DNA of 64,000 nt from Streptomyces anulatus. Its GTDB lineage: Bacteria; Actinomycetota; Actinomycetes; Streptomycetales; Streptomycetaceae. The first letter of the stretch is position 1. Each line of letters starts with the position of its first letter. Below the pieces are notes generated by a model. It did no database searches, was not told the origin of the DNA, and worked only from the letters and a program-made list of their open reading frames with translations. Shown here one piece after another: positions 7,956-18,887 of the stretch. The stretch is taken from NCBI RefSeq assembly GCF_014650675.1, contig NZ_BMVK01000001.1, positions 744,001 through 808,000 on the forward strand, written 5' to 3'. The position numbers and the translations under genes are program-made.

Positions 7956-9422
7956 TAGGCGCGGCCGGACGTGGTGGAACAGGATGTTGAGTACGGCGGC
8001 GACGAACGCGCCGACGGCGACGCCGCTTTCGAGGAGGATGCGGACGTTCGGCGGGAAGCCCGCGTACACGCCGGGGATGAGGATCGGCAGCAGGCCCAGC
8101 GCCAGGGCGACGGCGCAGATGAACGTGGAGGTGTGCCGGTCGAGGTCGGAACGGCCGAGCATCTGTATGCCGAGCACGGTGATCACCGCGAAGACGACCA
8201 TGGCCGTGCCGCCGACCACTGCGGACGGGACGACGCTGATCGCGCGGGTCACCGGCGCGAGGAACCCGATGACGACGAGGACCACACCGGCGGCGGCGGT
8301 GACGTAGCGGCTGCGGACGCCGGTGACCCGGACGATCCCGATGTTCTCGCCGCTGGTCACCATCAGCGGCAGTCCGAAGAACCCGCCGAAGAGCGAGGTC
8401 AGCGCGTCACCGCGGACGGTCTTGGGGACGTCGGTGCGGGTGTCGATCTCCTTGCCGACGGCCTCGGCGTTGATGACCGTCTGACCGGTGGCCTCCGCCA
8501 TGGAGGCGAGGCTGTAGAGCATCAGCGGCAGCGCGGCGACCAGGCTGAACTGGGGCGAGCCGAACGGCATCAGCTCCGGCACGCTGACCAGAGCGCCTTC
8601 GGCGGCGCGCGAGAGGTCGATGCCGCCGAGGAATCCGGCCAGCACCGTGCCGGCGACCAGGCCGAGCATGACGGCGAGTTGCCGCAGGATTCCGGTGAAC
8701 AGCAGGTAGAAGACGACGGTGAATCCGATCGTCGCCATGCCGAGCGCGAGGTTCGTCGGGTCCGCGAATCCGGGCTCGCCGGGCCGGCCGGTGACGAGGA
8801 CCGCGCCGACCTTCACCAGGTTGACCCCGACGATGACGATCATGGTGCCGATGACCAGGGCCGGGAAGAACCTGAGCAGCCGCGAGAAGACCGGCAGGAC
8901 GACGAAGGAGAAGGCCGCGGTGAGAACGACCGCGCCGGTGGCGGTACGCAGACCGTGCTGCTCGGCGATGGCGATGAACAGGATGAGCGGCGCGCCGCCG
9001 GGGAGCATCACGAACGGCAGCCGGGGACCGAACTTCCACGGCCCGAGCGACTGGATCAGCGACCCGACGCCGGAGAGCACGAACGCCGCGGAGAGCAGGT
9101 TGACGGTCAGGCCGGCGTCGAGCCGGAGGGTGGCGCTCATCAGGAAGATCGCCGAGATGGGGGTGGCCGCCATGACGAGGACGTGCTGAATCCCGAAGAG
9201 GATGATCCGCCCGACGGGGCGCGACTCGTCGACGGGGTGCACAGCTGTGGACGGGGCGTCCTGCGCGGCGTCCTGCGCGGCGTCCTGCGGGGCCTCCGGG
9301 GCGGCGACGTGCTCGGTGTCGTGCGGGGCGTTCTGCGGGGCGAGTTGCCCGGTTTCGTGCGTGACCGGCTCCGGCGTCGGTGGTTGTCCGGATCCGGGTG
9401 CGGGCTGGCGATGACGGGACAC
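7944..9422 (-). CDS. NCS2-family nucleobase (xanthine/uracil-type) permease
   Basis: A 492-aa cytoplasmic-membrane symporter with about 12-14 hydrophobic segments from residue 70 onward. Family landmarks include FGIQHVLVMAATPISAIF in the first helix, the LPGGAPLILF segment and LPLMVTSGENIGIVRVTGV, the loop where NCS2 proteins carry the conserved Glu/Asn-Gly substrate residues. The first 65 residues are a hydrophilic Ala/Gln/Asp-rich tail containing a short tandem repeat, unusual for the family. GTG at 9422 is chosen because GGAG lies 7 nt before it. With the deaminase and xanthine dehydrogenase nearby, a xanthine, hypoxanthine or urate substrate is most likely. Confidence 0.87.
   Translation of the reverse strand: MSRHRQPAPGSGQPPTPEPVTHETGQLAPQNAPHDTEHVAAPEAPQDAAQDAAQDAPSTAVHPVDESRPVGRIILFGIQHVLVMAATPISAIFLMSATLRLDAGLTVNLLSAAFVLSGVGSLIQSLGPWKFGPRLPFVMLPGGAPLILFIAIAEQHGLRTATGAVVLTAAFSFVVLPVFSRLLRFFPALVIGTMIVIVGVNLVKVGAVLVTGRPGEPGFADPTNLALGMATIGFTVVFYLLFTGILRQLAVMLGLVAGTVLAGFLGGIDLSRAAEGALVSVPELMPFGSPQFSLVAALPLMLYSLASMAEATGQTVINAEAVGKEIDTRTDVPKTVRGDALTSLFGGFFGLPLMVTSGENIGIVRVTGVRSRYVTAAAGVVLVVIGFLAPVTRAISVVPSAVVGGTAMVVFAVITVLGIQMLGRSDLDRHTSTFICAVALALGLLPILIPGVYAGFPPNVRILLESGVAVGAFVAAVLNILFHHVRPRLGGV
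9255..9292. repeat. Short in-frame tandem repeat in permease N-terminus
   Basis: A 12-bp unit (GGCGTCCTGCGC on the plus strand) is repeated about three times and encodes the AAQD repeats of the permease's hydrophilic N-terminal tail. Copy number could vary between strains by slippage. Confidence 0.6.
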
Positions 9423-9486
9423 GTCGGAGCTCCATTCGGGCGTGAGGAACGCTCGGGCATCAGCCGCGATCCGGCCCCGAACGGAG

Positions 9487-9518
9487 GGCCAAATCGATTT
9501 GGCCAAATCGATTTGGCC
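9487..9518. promoter_or_regulatory. Two overlapping 18-bp palindromes, LacI-type operator
   Basis: GGCCAAATCGATTTGGCC occurs at 9487-9504 and again at 9501-9518, sharing GGCC, giving a 14-bp period. The A/T-rich dyad with a central CG is typical of LacI-family operators. It lies 65 bp upstream of the permease start, between that operon and xdhABC, so it could control both directions. The LacI gene at 4721 is the obvious candidate regulator (inference). Confidence 0.7.
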
Positions 9519-9754
9519 GTCAGTATGGGGAGGCCCCGCGACCGTCGTCAAGAGCGGCGACCCCCCGGATACGGCCTCCGGGCGCGGGGCGTCCGCAGGC
9601 CGGGCGACAGACGTGCGGCAGACGATGGAGCGACGGCGGTCGCGGAAGGCGCCCGTGCGAGGTGCGGCGCCGGACGGCCTCTTGACCTCCATGGCGGCAG
9701 CCACTAATTTGCCGAGAACGCCGACCCCGGCCCTCGAAAGGAGGCGACCAGCTG

Positions 9755-9832
9755 ATGTTCACCTACTCCGACCTCGGTCGCCTCGCCGAGTGCACCGCCT
9801 GGGTCCCGGGGCGCATCGCGCACGGCTGCTGA
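9755..9832 (+). CDS. 25-codon micro-ORF upstream of xdhABC, possible leader peptide
   Basis: A short frame starts with ATG at 9755, begins MFTYSDLGRLAEC, ends RIAHGC and stops at 9830-9832. It is preceded by AAAGGAGG (9737-9744), a near-perfect match to the anti-Shine-Dalgarno, 10 nt away, stronger than that of most genes here. No membrane segment or known domain is visible. It ends 202 nt before xdhA. A translated leader affecting xdh expression, or a small functional peptide, are both possible; a chance frame cannot be excluded. Confidence 0.4.
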   Translation: MFTYSDLGRLAECTAWVPGRIAHGC

Positions 9833-10034
9833 GGCCGCCCCTTCCCCTGTGCCCTCCCCGGCACTTCTCGGCTTCCCCGCCTCTCCCTTTTCCTCCGTCG
9901 TTCTTCGCGGCACCCCGCTGTCGCGCGCCGTTTCGCGCCCGCTCTTCCCACGTGGTGCGTATGAATCAAGAGAGCTGTCCGACCTTGACGAAAATGATGA
10001 ACCGACCGAGCGCGCACCGGAACGAAGGCCTGTC

Positions 10035-11494
10035 GTGACGGCGCCACGCATCACGGTCAACGGGACCGAAGCACCGATCTCACCGGCCGCGCCCCACACC
10101 ACGGTGCTGGACTTTCTGCGCGAGCGTGGCCTCACCGGCACCAAGGAGGGCTGCGCCGAGGGTGAGTGCGGCGCCTGCGCGGTCCTGGTAGCCCGTCCCG
10201 GGACGAACGAGCCCACCGACTGGGTGGCGGTCAACGCCTGCCTGCTCCCGGCCGCGACACTCGACGGACAGGAGGTCGTCACCTCCGAGGGGCTCGCCAC
10301 CGCCGGCACGCCCGGCACGCCCGGCACCCTTCACCCCGTCCAGGAGGAGATGGCGGTCCGCGGCGGCTCCCAATGCGGTTACTGCACACCGGGGTTCGTC
10401 TGCAGCATGGCCGCCGAGTACTACCGGCCCGACCGCTGCGCCCACCCGGACCCGGCCGAGGGCACCGACCCCGAGCACGGGCCGAACGGCTTCGACCTGC
10501 ACGCGCTGAGCGGCAACCTGTGCCGCTGCACCGGATACCGTCCGATCCGCGATGCCGCGTTCGCCGTCGGCGCGCCCGCCGACGAGGACCCGCTCGCACG
10601 GCGTCGCGCGCAGTCCCCGCCCGCGCCCGTCGCCACCGAGTACGTCCGGGACGGCAGCGCGTTCCTGCGGAGGAACACCCTGGGCGAGACCCTGCGGTTG
10701 CTGCGCGAGCGGCCCGACGCGGTGGTGGTCGCCGGCTCCACCGACTGGGGTGTGGAGGTGAACATCCGCTCCCGCAGGGCGGATTGCGTGATCGCCGTCG
10801 ACCGGCTGCCCGAACTGCGGGAGCTGCGCGTCGGATCCGACGCCGTCGAGATCGGGGCGGCGCTGACGCTCACCGAGATCGAACGCCGCCTCGACGGCCG
10901 GGTCCCGCTGCTGGCGGAGCTGTTCCCGCAGTTCGCGTCGCGGCTCATCCGCAACGGCGCGACGCTCGGCGGCAATCTGGGGACCGGCTCCCCCATCGGC
11001 GACAGCCCGCCGGTGCTGCTCGCCCTGGAGGCGTCGGTGGTCCTCGCCGACGCCGACGGCGAACGACAGGTTCCGCTCGCGGAGTACTTCACCGGTTACC
11101 GGCAGAGCGTGCGCCGTCCCGGCGAGCTGATCCGCGCGGTACGCCTCCCGCTGCCGCTGTCCCCGGTCGTGGCGTTCCACAAGATCGCCAAGCGGCGCTT
11201 CGACGACATCTCCAGCGTCGCGGTCGCCTTCGCGCTCGACGTCGAGGACGGGATCGTCCGGAAGGCCCGCATCGGTCTGGGCGGAGTCGCCGCCACCCCG
11301 ATCCGGGCCCTGACCACCGAGGAGGCCCTGGAGGGCAGGCCGTGGACGGCGGAGACCGTCGACGCCGCGGCGCGGGTACTGCGGGCGGAGGGCACGCCGT
11401 TGAACGATCAGCGCGCGAGCGCCGCCTACCGCTCCGCGATGCTGGGCCAGAGCCTGTTGAAGCTGTACGCGCAGACCACCGAGGCGGTTTCCTC

Positions 11495-11498
<4 letters not shown>
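10035..11498 (+). CDS. xdhA: Xanthine dehydrogenase, FeS/FAD subunit
   Basis: A 487-aa subunit carrying two [2Fe-2S] domains and an FAD domain. Residues about 1-75 form the plant-ferredoxin-like domain (GCAEGECGACAVLVA). Residues about 90-180 form the helical FeS domain (QCGYCTPGFVCSM and LSGNLCRCTGYRPIRDA). From about residue 200 comes the VAO-type FAD domain (VVVAGSTDWGVEVN, IRNGATLGGNLGTGSPIGD). Electrons pass from the molybdenum subunit through these centres to NAD+. GTG at 10035 has GAAGG 6 nt upstream; longer in-frame starts add no recognisable domain. Its stop overlaps the xdhB start (ATGA). Role: hypoxanthine/xanthine to urate, in the cytoplasm. Confidence 0.93.
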
Positions 11499-13904
<2,406 letters not shown>

Positions 13905-13912
<8 letters not shown>

Positions 13913-14732
13913 CATGACCTGGTTCGCCGCGGTCGCCCGGCTGCGAGCCCGCCGGGAGGCCGGCGTGCTGGTGACCGTCGCGACCGTGCGCGGCCACGCC
14001 CCTCGCAACGCCGGAGCGAAACTCGTCGTCGGGCGGGCCGGTACGTGGGGCTCGATCGGCGGCGGCAACGTCGAGGCGGTCACGATCGACCGGGCCCGGG
14101 AGATGATCGCCGCGTCCACCGCCGAACCGGAGCTGATGGACTTCGCCCTGAACGACAAGGTGACCAACCGGCACGGCGTCCAGTGCTGCGGCGGCACGGT
14201 CTCGGTGCTGCTCGAACCGCTCCCGGTGGTACGGGCGGTGGCGATCTTCGGCGTCGGACACGTCGGGATGGAGCTGGCCCGCGTCCTGGCACGTCAGGAC
14301 CTCGACCTCCATCTGATCGACAGCCGCTCGGACATCCTCGCCGAGGAGCGGCTCGCCGTTCTCGCGGACGCGGTGGCGGGAGTGCGGGTACACCACACTC
14401 CGCTGCTGCCCGAGGAGGTCCTCGACGAGTTGCCGCGCGGCACCCACGTCCTGATCATGACCCATGACCACGCCGAGGACGCCGCCCTGTGCGACGCCGC
14501 CCTGCGGACGGCCCACCTCGGCTCCATCGGGCTGATCGGGTCGGCGGCCAAGTGGGTCCGGTTCCGCAAACGCCTCCTCACGGAGGGGGGTCACGACGAG
14601 GCCGCCATCGACCGGATCACGACCCCGATCGGGCTGGCCGACATCACCGGCAAGGCCCCTGCGACCATCGCCGTGAGCGTCGCCGCCGATCTGCTGCGCA
14701 CCTTCGAAGCCGAGGAGATGGGTTGTCCATGA
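13905..14732 (+). CDS. xdhC: XdhC-type molybdenum cofactor insertion/sulfuration protein
   Basis: A 275-aa accessory protein with the XdhC/CoxI N-terminal domain (GSIGGGNVEAVTIDRARE; QCCGGTVSVLLEPL) and a C-terminal Rossmann domain (AIFGVGHVGMELARVLA). Members bind Moco, protect it during exchange of oxo for sulfido ligand and pass it to XdhB. The GTG at 13905 overlaps the end of xdhB by 8 nt; an ATG at 13914 is an alternative start. No other Moco maturation gene is in the window. Confidence 0.9.
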
Positions 14733-14776
14733 CGTAGGACGAGTGGAAACAGCTGAAGTCGACGCCCTCCGCGTCC

Positions 14777-14802
14777 TCCCCGCCCCCGCCCCCGCCCCCG
14801 CC
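14777..14802. repeat. C-rich hexamer repeat, possible G-quadruplex on the minus strand
   Basis: Successive CCCCCG units sit just before the ribosome-binding region of the lipoprotein gene. On the opposite strand this is four or more runs of at least four G separated by single C, the classic G-quadruplex pattern. Confidence 0.5.
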
Positions 14803-14819
14803 TCGAAAGGCTTCTCGCG

Positions 14820-15380
14820 TTGTCTGTCCGCGGATCTCTCCCGCGTCACCGGTTCATCGGCACGGCCCTCTCCCTGACGGCCGCCGTCGCCCTCGCCGCC
14901 ACCCTGTCGGCGTGCTCCGGCGACGACCCGCCCGAGAAGGCGTACACCGTGCCCGCGTCGCCGTGCGGGATCCCGGTGGACCCCGCGCTGGTGAAGGCCG
15001 CCCTGCCCGGCGGTGACACCCTCTCCACCGCCACCGTGAAGCCGAACGGCGGAACGGTCCGCTGCAACCTGTCCGTCGACGGCAAGGAGGCCCTCAGCCT
15101 CGCCCGGGCCTGGTGGTCCCAGGGGCAGACCACGGCGACGGTCTCGCAGGGATACTCCAACACGGACGACGGGGTGTTGTCGGAGGACGAGCGCTTCGTC
15201 CACACCGAGAAGGCGGGCGTCGGCAGGACCGTGTCCTCCTGCAAGGTGTCGGAACATCCGGAGCAGGACCTCTACACGGTGGTCGAGACCCGCGACACGG
15301 GCGTCGACGACCCGGCCGCCATCGAGAAGCTGCTCATCGCCTTCACCAGGGCGGTCGAGGGGTCGGCGGCCTGCGGCTGA
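14820..15380 (+). CDS. Putative lipoprotein of unknown function
   Basis: A 186-aa protein with a basic N-terminus (about residues 1-11), a hydrophobic stretch and the lipobox LSAC with Cys32, followed by a Ser/Gly/Asp tether: a signal-peptidase II lipoprotein anchored outside the membrane. The mature part has three further Cys (in SPCGIP, VRCNLS and SSCKVS) plus one at the end, so disulfides are likely. I do not recognise a family; it looks like a Streptomyces DUF3558-type surface lipoprotein. A TTG start at 14820 with GAAAGG upstream is assumed. Its last 38 nt overlap the 3' end of the convergent hpgT frame, and the gene has no evident tie to peptide biosynthesis. Confidence 0.7.
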   Translation: MSVRGSLPRHRFIGTALSLTAAVALAATLSACSGDDPPEKAYTVPASPCGIPVDPALVKAALPGGDTLSTATVKPNGGTVRCNLSVDGKEALSLARAWWSQGQTTATVSQGYSNTDDGVLSEDERFVHTEKAGVGRTVSSCKVSEHPEQDLYTVVETRDTGVDDPAAIEKLLIAFTRAVEGSAACG

Positions 15381-17850
15381 CCTCACCTCCCGGTGCGGGC
15401 GCCCGGCCGGAGCGCGCCGCCTCGGCCTCGATGAAGCCCGCGAGCCGGGCGATGCCCTCCTCGATCCGGTCGTGCGCCAGATAGCTGAACGACAGCCGCA
15501 TGGCCCGCTCGCCGCCCGACCGGGGATAGAAGTACGACATCGGCGTCCAGAGCACTCCGTGCTCCTCGGCGGAACGGCGCAGCGCCGCGTTGTCCGCGGT
15601 GAACGGCACGCGGACGGTGAGGAAGAAGCCGCCGCCGGGCTCGTTCCAGGTGACGCCCAGGTCATGGCGGCGGGCCGGGGGGAAGTGCCGCCCGAGCTGT
15701 TCCAGGGTCACCCTCAGGGCCTCGCCGTAGTGCTGGGCGGGCAGGGTGTTCAGCTCGGCGAGCCGGCCGTCGGCGGCCAGGAGCGCTCCGGCGACCGCTG
15801 CCTGGCTGAGCGCCGGGGTGTTCACCGTCACCATGCTCTTGATCCTGGCGAGTTCGTCGGCGAGCAGGCTGGTGGCCCCCGACGCGTCCCTGACGTGCTG
15901 GTCCGCGACGGCGTATCCGATCCGGGCGCCGGGGAAGACCGACTTGGCGTAGGAGCCGAGGTGCACCACCCGGCGGTCGTGGTCGAGCGACTTGAGGGTG
16001 GGGAGCTGCGGCCCCGGGCTGACCAACCGGTACGGGCTGTCCTCAAGAACGATCAGGTCGTGGCGGGCGGCCAGCTCAAGCACCTCGGCCCGGGCCCGCT
16101 CGGACATCGTGCTGCCCGACGGGTTCGAGTGGTCGGGCACCAGGTAGAAGGCCCGGGGCCGCCGTCCGCGGGCCCGCTCGGCGCGGACGGCGGCGTCGAG
16201 GTCGGCCGCGGCGACGCCGTCGTCCCGCTCCTCGACGGCGGTGACCGGGATGTCCAGCAGCCGGGCCGCTCCGGTGATGCCCACGTAGCAGGGGCTGGCG
16301 ACCAGCAGGACGTCCGCCGGGTCCGCGAAGAGCGCGCGCAACGTGAGCAGCATGGCCTCCTGCGCGCCGACCGTGACCACGATGGACTCGGGCGGCACGT
16401 CGATGCCCTCGTCCTTGCGGAGCGAGTCGGCGATCAGCTCCCGGATGTGCCCGGCGGTCGGTCCGTACTGGTAGACGGCGGTGCGGATGGTGTCCGGGTC
16501 ATTCCCCTGGCCCGCCAGATGGTCGAGGTAGCGGCGGATGTGCCCGAAGATCTCCTCGGTCTCGAAGAACCCTTCGTACGGGCGGCCGGGCGCGAAGGAG
16601 ACGGCCTCGGGAAACCGAGAGGTGATCTCGTTGAGGAAGTTCATCGTTTCGAGCACCGGATCGGACACGCTCCCGTGCAGGTCTTCCCTGCGCAGTGCGG
16701 TGCCGGGGGTCGCGGCCGTCACGGGCCGGGACGGCGCCGGGTGCGTACGGGCCGCGGGTTCCGGCGCGGGCGCCGCCAGCAGGTCCGCGTCCGCGTCCGC
16801 CACCGTGGCGGTGCCCGTCAGCAGCATGGCGTCGGCCAGTTCGTCGGTGAGCGTGTCCAGGACGTCGGTGACCCCCTGGTGGCCGCCGACGGCCAGGGCG
16901 TGCAGCACCGGGCGGCCCAGCAGCACCGCGTCGGCACCCAGGGCGAGCGCCGCGAGCACGTCCGTACCGCGCCGCACCCCACCGTCCAGCAGCACCGGGC
17001 AGCGGCCCGCCACCGCGGCGGTGATCCCGGCGAGCACATCCAACGTCGCCGGGACGCGGTCCAGTTGCCGGCCGCCGTGGTTGGAGACCACGATGCCGTC
17101 CACGCCCGCGGCGACCGCTCGTTCCGCGTCCGCGTCCGACATGATCCCCTTGACCAGGACGGGCAGTGTGCTGATCGATCGCAGCCAGTCCACCACCGAC
17201 CAGTTCAGGGCCGGATCGAGTTCGGTGCGCCCGTGGTCGGCCGGGGACGCGTAGTCGGCGCCGGGCCGGGGGAGGTTGGCCGGGGTGACGTGGGCCGGCA
17301 GCCGGAAGCCGTTGCGCAGGTCCCGCAGGCGGCGGCCCAGGTGCGGGGTGTCGACGGTGAGCACCAGGGCCTCGAAGCCGGCGCGTTCCGCGCGCTCGAC
17401 CAGCCGGCGGGTCGTGGCGCGGTCGCGGAAGCAGTAGACCTGGAGCCACAGCGGGGTGGCGGCGGACGCGGCGAGATCCTCGAAGGCCCGGCCCGCGAAG
17501 GTGCTCACCACGACCGGGACGCCCGCCGCGGCCGCGCCGCGCACCGTGGCGACCTCCCCTTCGGGGTGCACCAGGGTGTGGTAGGCGAGCGGCGCCACGG
17601 CCACCGGCGACGCCCACCGGCGCCCGAGGACGGTGACGGAGGTGTCGCAGTGGCCGCCCCCGGACAGGACGCGGGTGAGCAACCGCACCCGGTCGAAGGC
17701 CCGGAGGTTCTCGGTGAGCGTGCGTTCCTCACCCGCGCCGCCTTCGATGAAGTCCCAGGCGTGCGCGTCCATGCCGGCGCGGGCCGGTGCGGCCCAGTCC
17801 GCGATTCGGAGGGGGCGCCCGGCGCCGTCCGGGTGGCCGGGTCCGGTCAC
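15343..17850 (-). CDS. hmo-hpgT: Fused 4-hydroxymandelate oxidase / 4-hydroxyphenylglycine aminotransferase
   Basis: One uninterrupted 835-aa frame joins two enzymes that are usually separate. Residues about 1-365 are an FMN-dependent alpha-hydroxy-acid oxidase (DFIEGGAGEERTLTENLRAF; catalytic SNHGGRQLD), converting 4-hydroxymandelate to 4-hydroxybenzoylformate. A Pro/Ala-rich linker (about 365-395) follows. Residues about 395-835 are a fold-type I PLP aminotransferase (YQYGPTAGHIRELIA; DHSNPSGS; Schiff-base Lys in SYAKSVFPGARIGY) giving 4-hydroxyphenylglycine, with tyrosine as the known amino donor of HpgT. GTG at 17850 overlaps the hmaS stop (GTGA). The frame is open further upstream, but that extension lies over hmaS and is not a domain. 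I recall a similar natural fusion from the enduracidin cluster but cannot verify it. Confidence 0.88.
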   Translation of the reverse strand: MTGPGHPDGAGRPLRIADWAAPARAGMDAHAWDFIEGGAGEERTLTENLRAFDRVRLLTRVLSGGGHCDTSVTVLGRRWASPVAVAPLAYHTLVHPEGEVATVRGAAAAGVPVVVSTFAGRAFEDLAASAATPLWLQVYCFRDRATTRRLVERAERAGFEALVLTVDTPHLGRRLRDLRNGFRLPAHVTPANLPRPGADYASPADHGRTELDPALNWSVVDWLRSISTLPVLVKGIMSDADAERAVAAGVDGIVVSNHGGRQLDRVPATLDVLAGITAAVAGRCPVLLDGGVRRGTDVLAALALGADAVLLGRPVLHALAVGGHQGVTDVLDTLTDELADAMLLTGTATVADADADLLAAPAPEPAARTHPAPSRPVTAATPGTALRREDLHGSVSDPVLETMNFLNEITSRFPEAVSFAPGRPYEGFFETEEIFGHIRRYLDHLAGQGNDPDTIRTAVYQYGPTAGHIRELIADSLRKDEGIDVPPESIVVTVGAQEAMLLTLRALFADPADVLLVASPCYVGITGAARLLDIPVTAVEERDDGVAAADLDAAVRAERARGRRPRAFYLVPDHSNPSGSTMSERARAEVLELAARHDLIVLEDSPYRLVSPGPQLPTLKSLDHDRRVVHLGSYAKSVFPGARIGYAVADQHVRDASGATSLLADELARIKSMVTVNTPALSQAAVAGALLAADGRLAELNTLPAQHYGEALRVTLEQLGRHFPPARRHDLGVTWNEPGGGFFLTVRVPFTADNAALRRSAEEHGVLWTPMSYFYPRSGGERAMRLSFSYLAHDRIEEGIARLAGFIEAEAARSGRAPAPGGEVSRRPPTPRPPW

Positions 17851-18887
17851 GAGGAGTGCTGCTGGGAGCGTTGCACGGCCTCGTACAGGGCCCGGATGTT
17901 GGCGCTGCCGAACCCCCGGGCCCCTTGCCGCTGGATGAGTTCGAAGAACAGGGTGCGCTGCTCGAAGGGCGAGCGGGCGAAGAGCTGGAGCAGGTGGCCC
18001 CACTCGTCCCGGTCGGCGAGGACGCTGGTCTTGCGCAGATCGGCGACCTCCTGCCCGAGACCCGGTATCCGCTCCGCGAGCGCGTCGTAGTACGTGTCCG
18101 GGGTCCGGAGGAACTCCACGCCCCGGGCCTCGAACTCCAGCACCGAGGGGACGATCTCGTCCAGGAGGAACGCCAGGTGCTGCACGCCCGCTCCCCCGTT
18201 GCGCGCCAGGAACTCGTTGATCTGTCCGGGCTGTTTGGCGGTGTCCGGTTCGAGGAAGGTGAAAGTGATCCCGCCCGACGGGCTGCGCGTCGCGATGGAG
18301 TCCATCGCCTGCCCGCCGACCTCGACGTACTCGGTGGACACCTGCTGGTGGCCGAAGGCCTCCTGGTAGAAGCGGGCGACGTCGTGCAGGGAACCGGCCT
18401 CCAGGCACACCGCGATGTGGTCCAGGCGGCGCAGCTCGGGCGCCGGGTCCCGGGAGTCCGCGCCCTCGGGTGCCGGGCCCGCCGGAGTCCAGCCGCGTCC
18501 GCAGGGCAGACCCGGGGGGCTGCCCGCGTCCCGCTGGAGGAGCGTGTGGCGGACGTCCCCGAAGCCGTGGACCGCCGGGCCCCCGGGGTCGCCCGGAGGG
18601 CAGGCGCGGGCGCCGGCCGCCCGGGCGCTCTCCGCGGCGGCGGCCGGGTCGGCGCAAGCGAACGCGATGTCGGCGATACCGTCGCCGTGCGCGGCGAGGA
18701 AGTCCCTGGTGACCGGGCCCGAGGTGACCACGAGCTGCACGTTTCCCTGGCGCAGCACCACCGATTCCATGGTGTCCGTGGCCGCGTGTGCCGTCTCCCG
18801 GAATCCCCACGACGTTACGAAGTGATCCGTTGTCTGTTCACGGTCACTTGCATAAAGCTCAATATATTCGACGTCGTGCGCGTTCAC
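17847..18887 (-). CDS. hmaS: 4-Hydroxymandelate synthase
   Basis: A 346-aa non-haem iron dioxygenase of the HPPD/HmaS family, of usual length. The N-terminal vicinal-oxygen-chelate domain begins HDVEYIELYASD; the C-terminal domain holds the Fe ligands: His in RLDHIAVCLEAG, His in GVQHLAFLLDE and Glu in TLFFELIQRQ. HmaS rather than HPPD (homogentisate) is chosen because it is coupled to hmo-hpgT, the two later steps to hydroxyphenylglycine. Sequence motifs alone do not exclude HPPD. It converts 4-hydroxyphenylpyruvate to L-4-hydroxymandelate. GTG at 18887 has GGGGA 5 nt upstream. A dedicated prephenate dehydrogenase, frequent in such clusters, is absent here. Confidence 0.88.
   Translation of the reverse strand: MNAHDVEYIELYASDREQTTDHFVTSWGFRETAHAATDTMESVVLRQGNVQLVVTSGPVTRDFLAAHGDGIADIAFACADPAAAAESARAAGARACPPGDPGGPAVHGFGDVRHTLLQRDAGSPPGLPCGRGWTPAGPAPEGADSRDPAPELRRLDHIAVCLEAGSLHDVARFYQEAFGHQQVSTEYVEVGGQAMDSIATRSPSGGITFTFLEPDTAKQPGQINEFLARNGGAGVQHLAFLLDEIVPSVLEFEARGVEFLRTPDTYYDALAERIPGLGQEVADLRKTSVLADRDEWGHLLQLFARSPFEQRTLFFELIQRQGARGFGSANIRALYEAVQRSQQHSS

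Noticed and set aside
9241..9300. Possible CRISPR or mobile repeat
   Set aside because: The repeat is a 12-bp in-frame unit encoding Ala-Gln-Asp steps in the permease tail, without spacers.
17851..18810. N-terminal extension of the hmo-hpgT frame overlapping hmaS
   Set aside because: No domain in the extension, while hmaS is clearly coding there in another frame and the GTGA overlap gives a good start at 17850.
17847..18887. Annotation as 4-hydroxyphenylpyruvate dioxygenase (tyrosine catabolism)
   Set aside because: Iron ligands fit either enzyme, but coupling to hmo-hpgT next to an NRPS argues for hydroxymandelate synthase.
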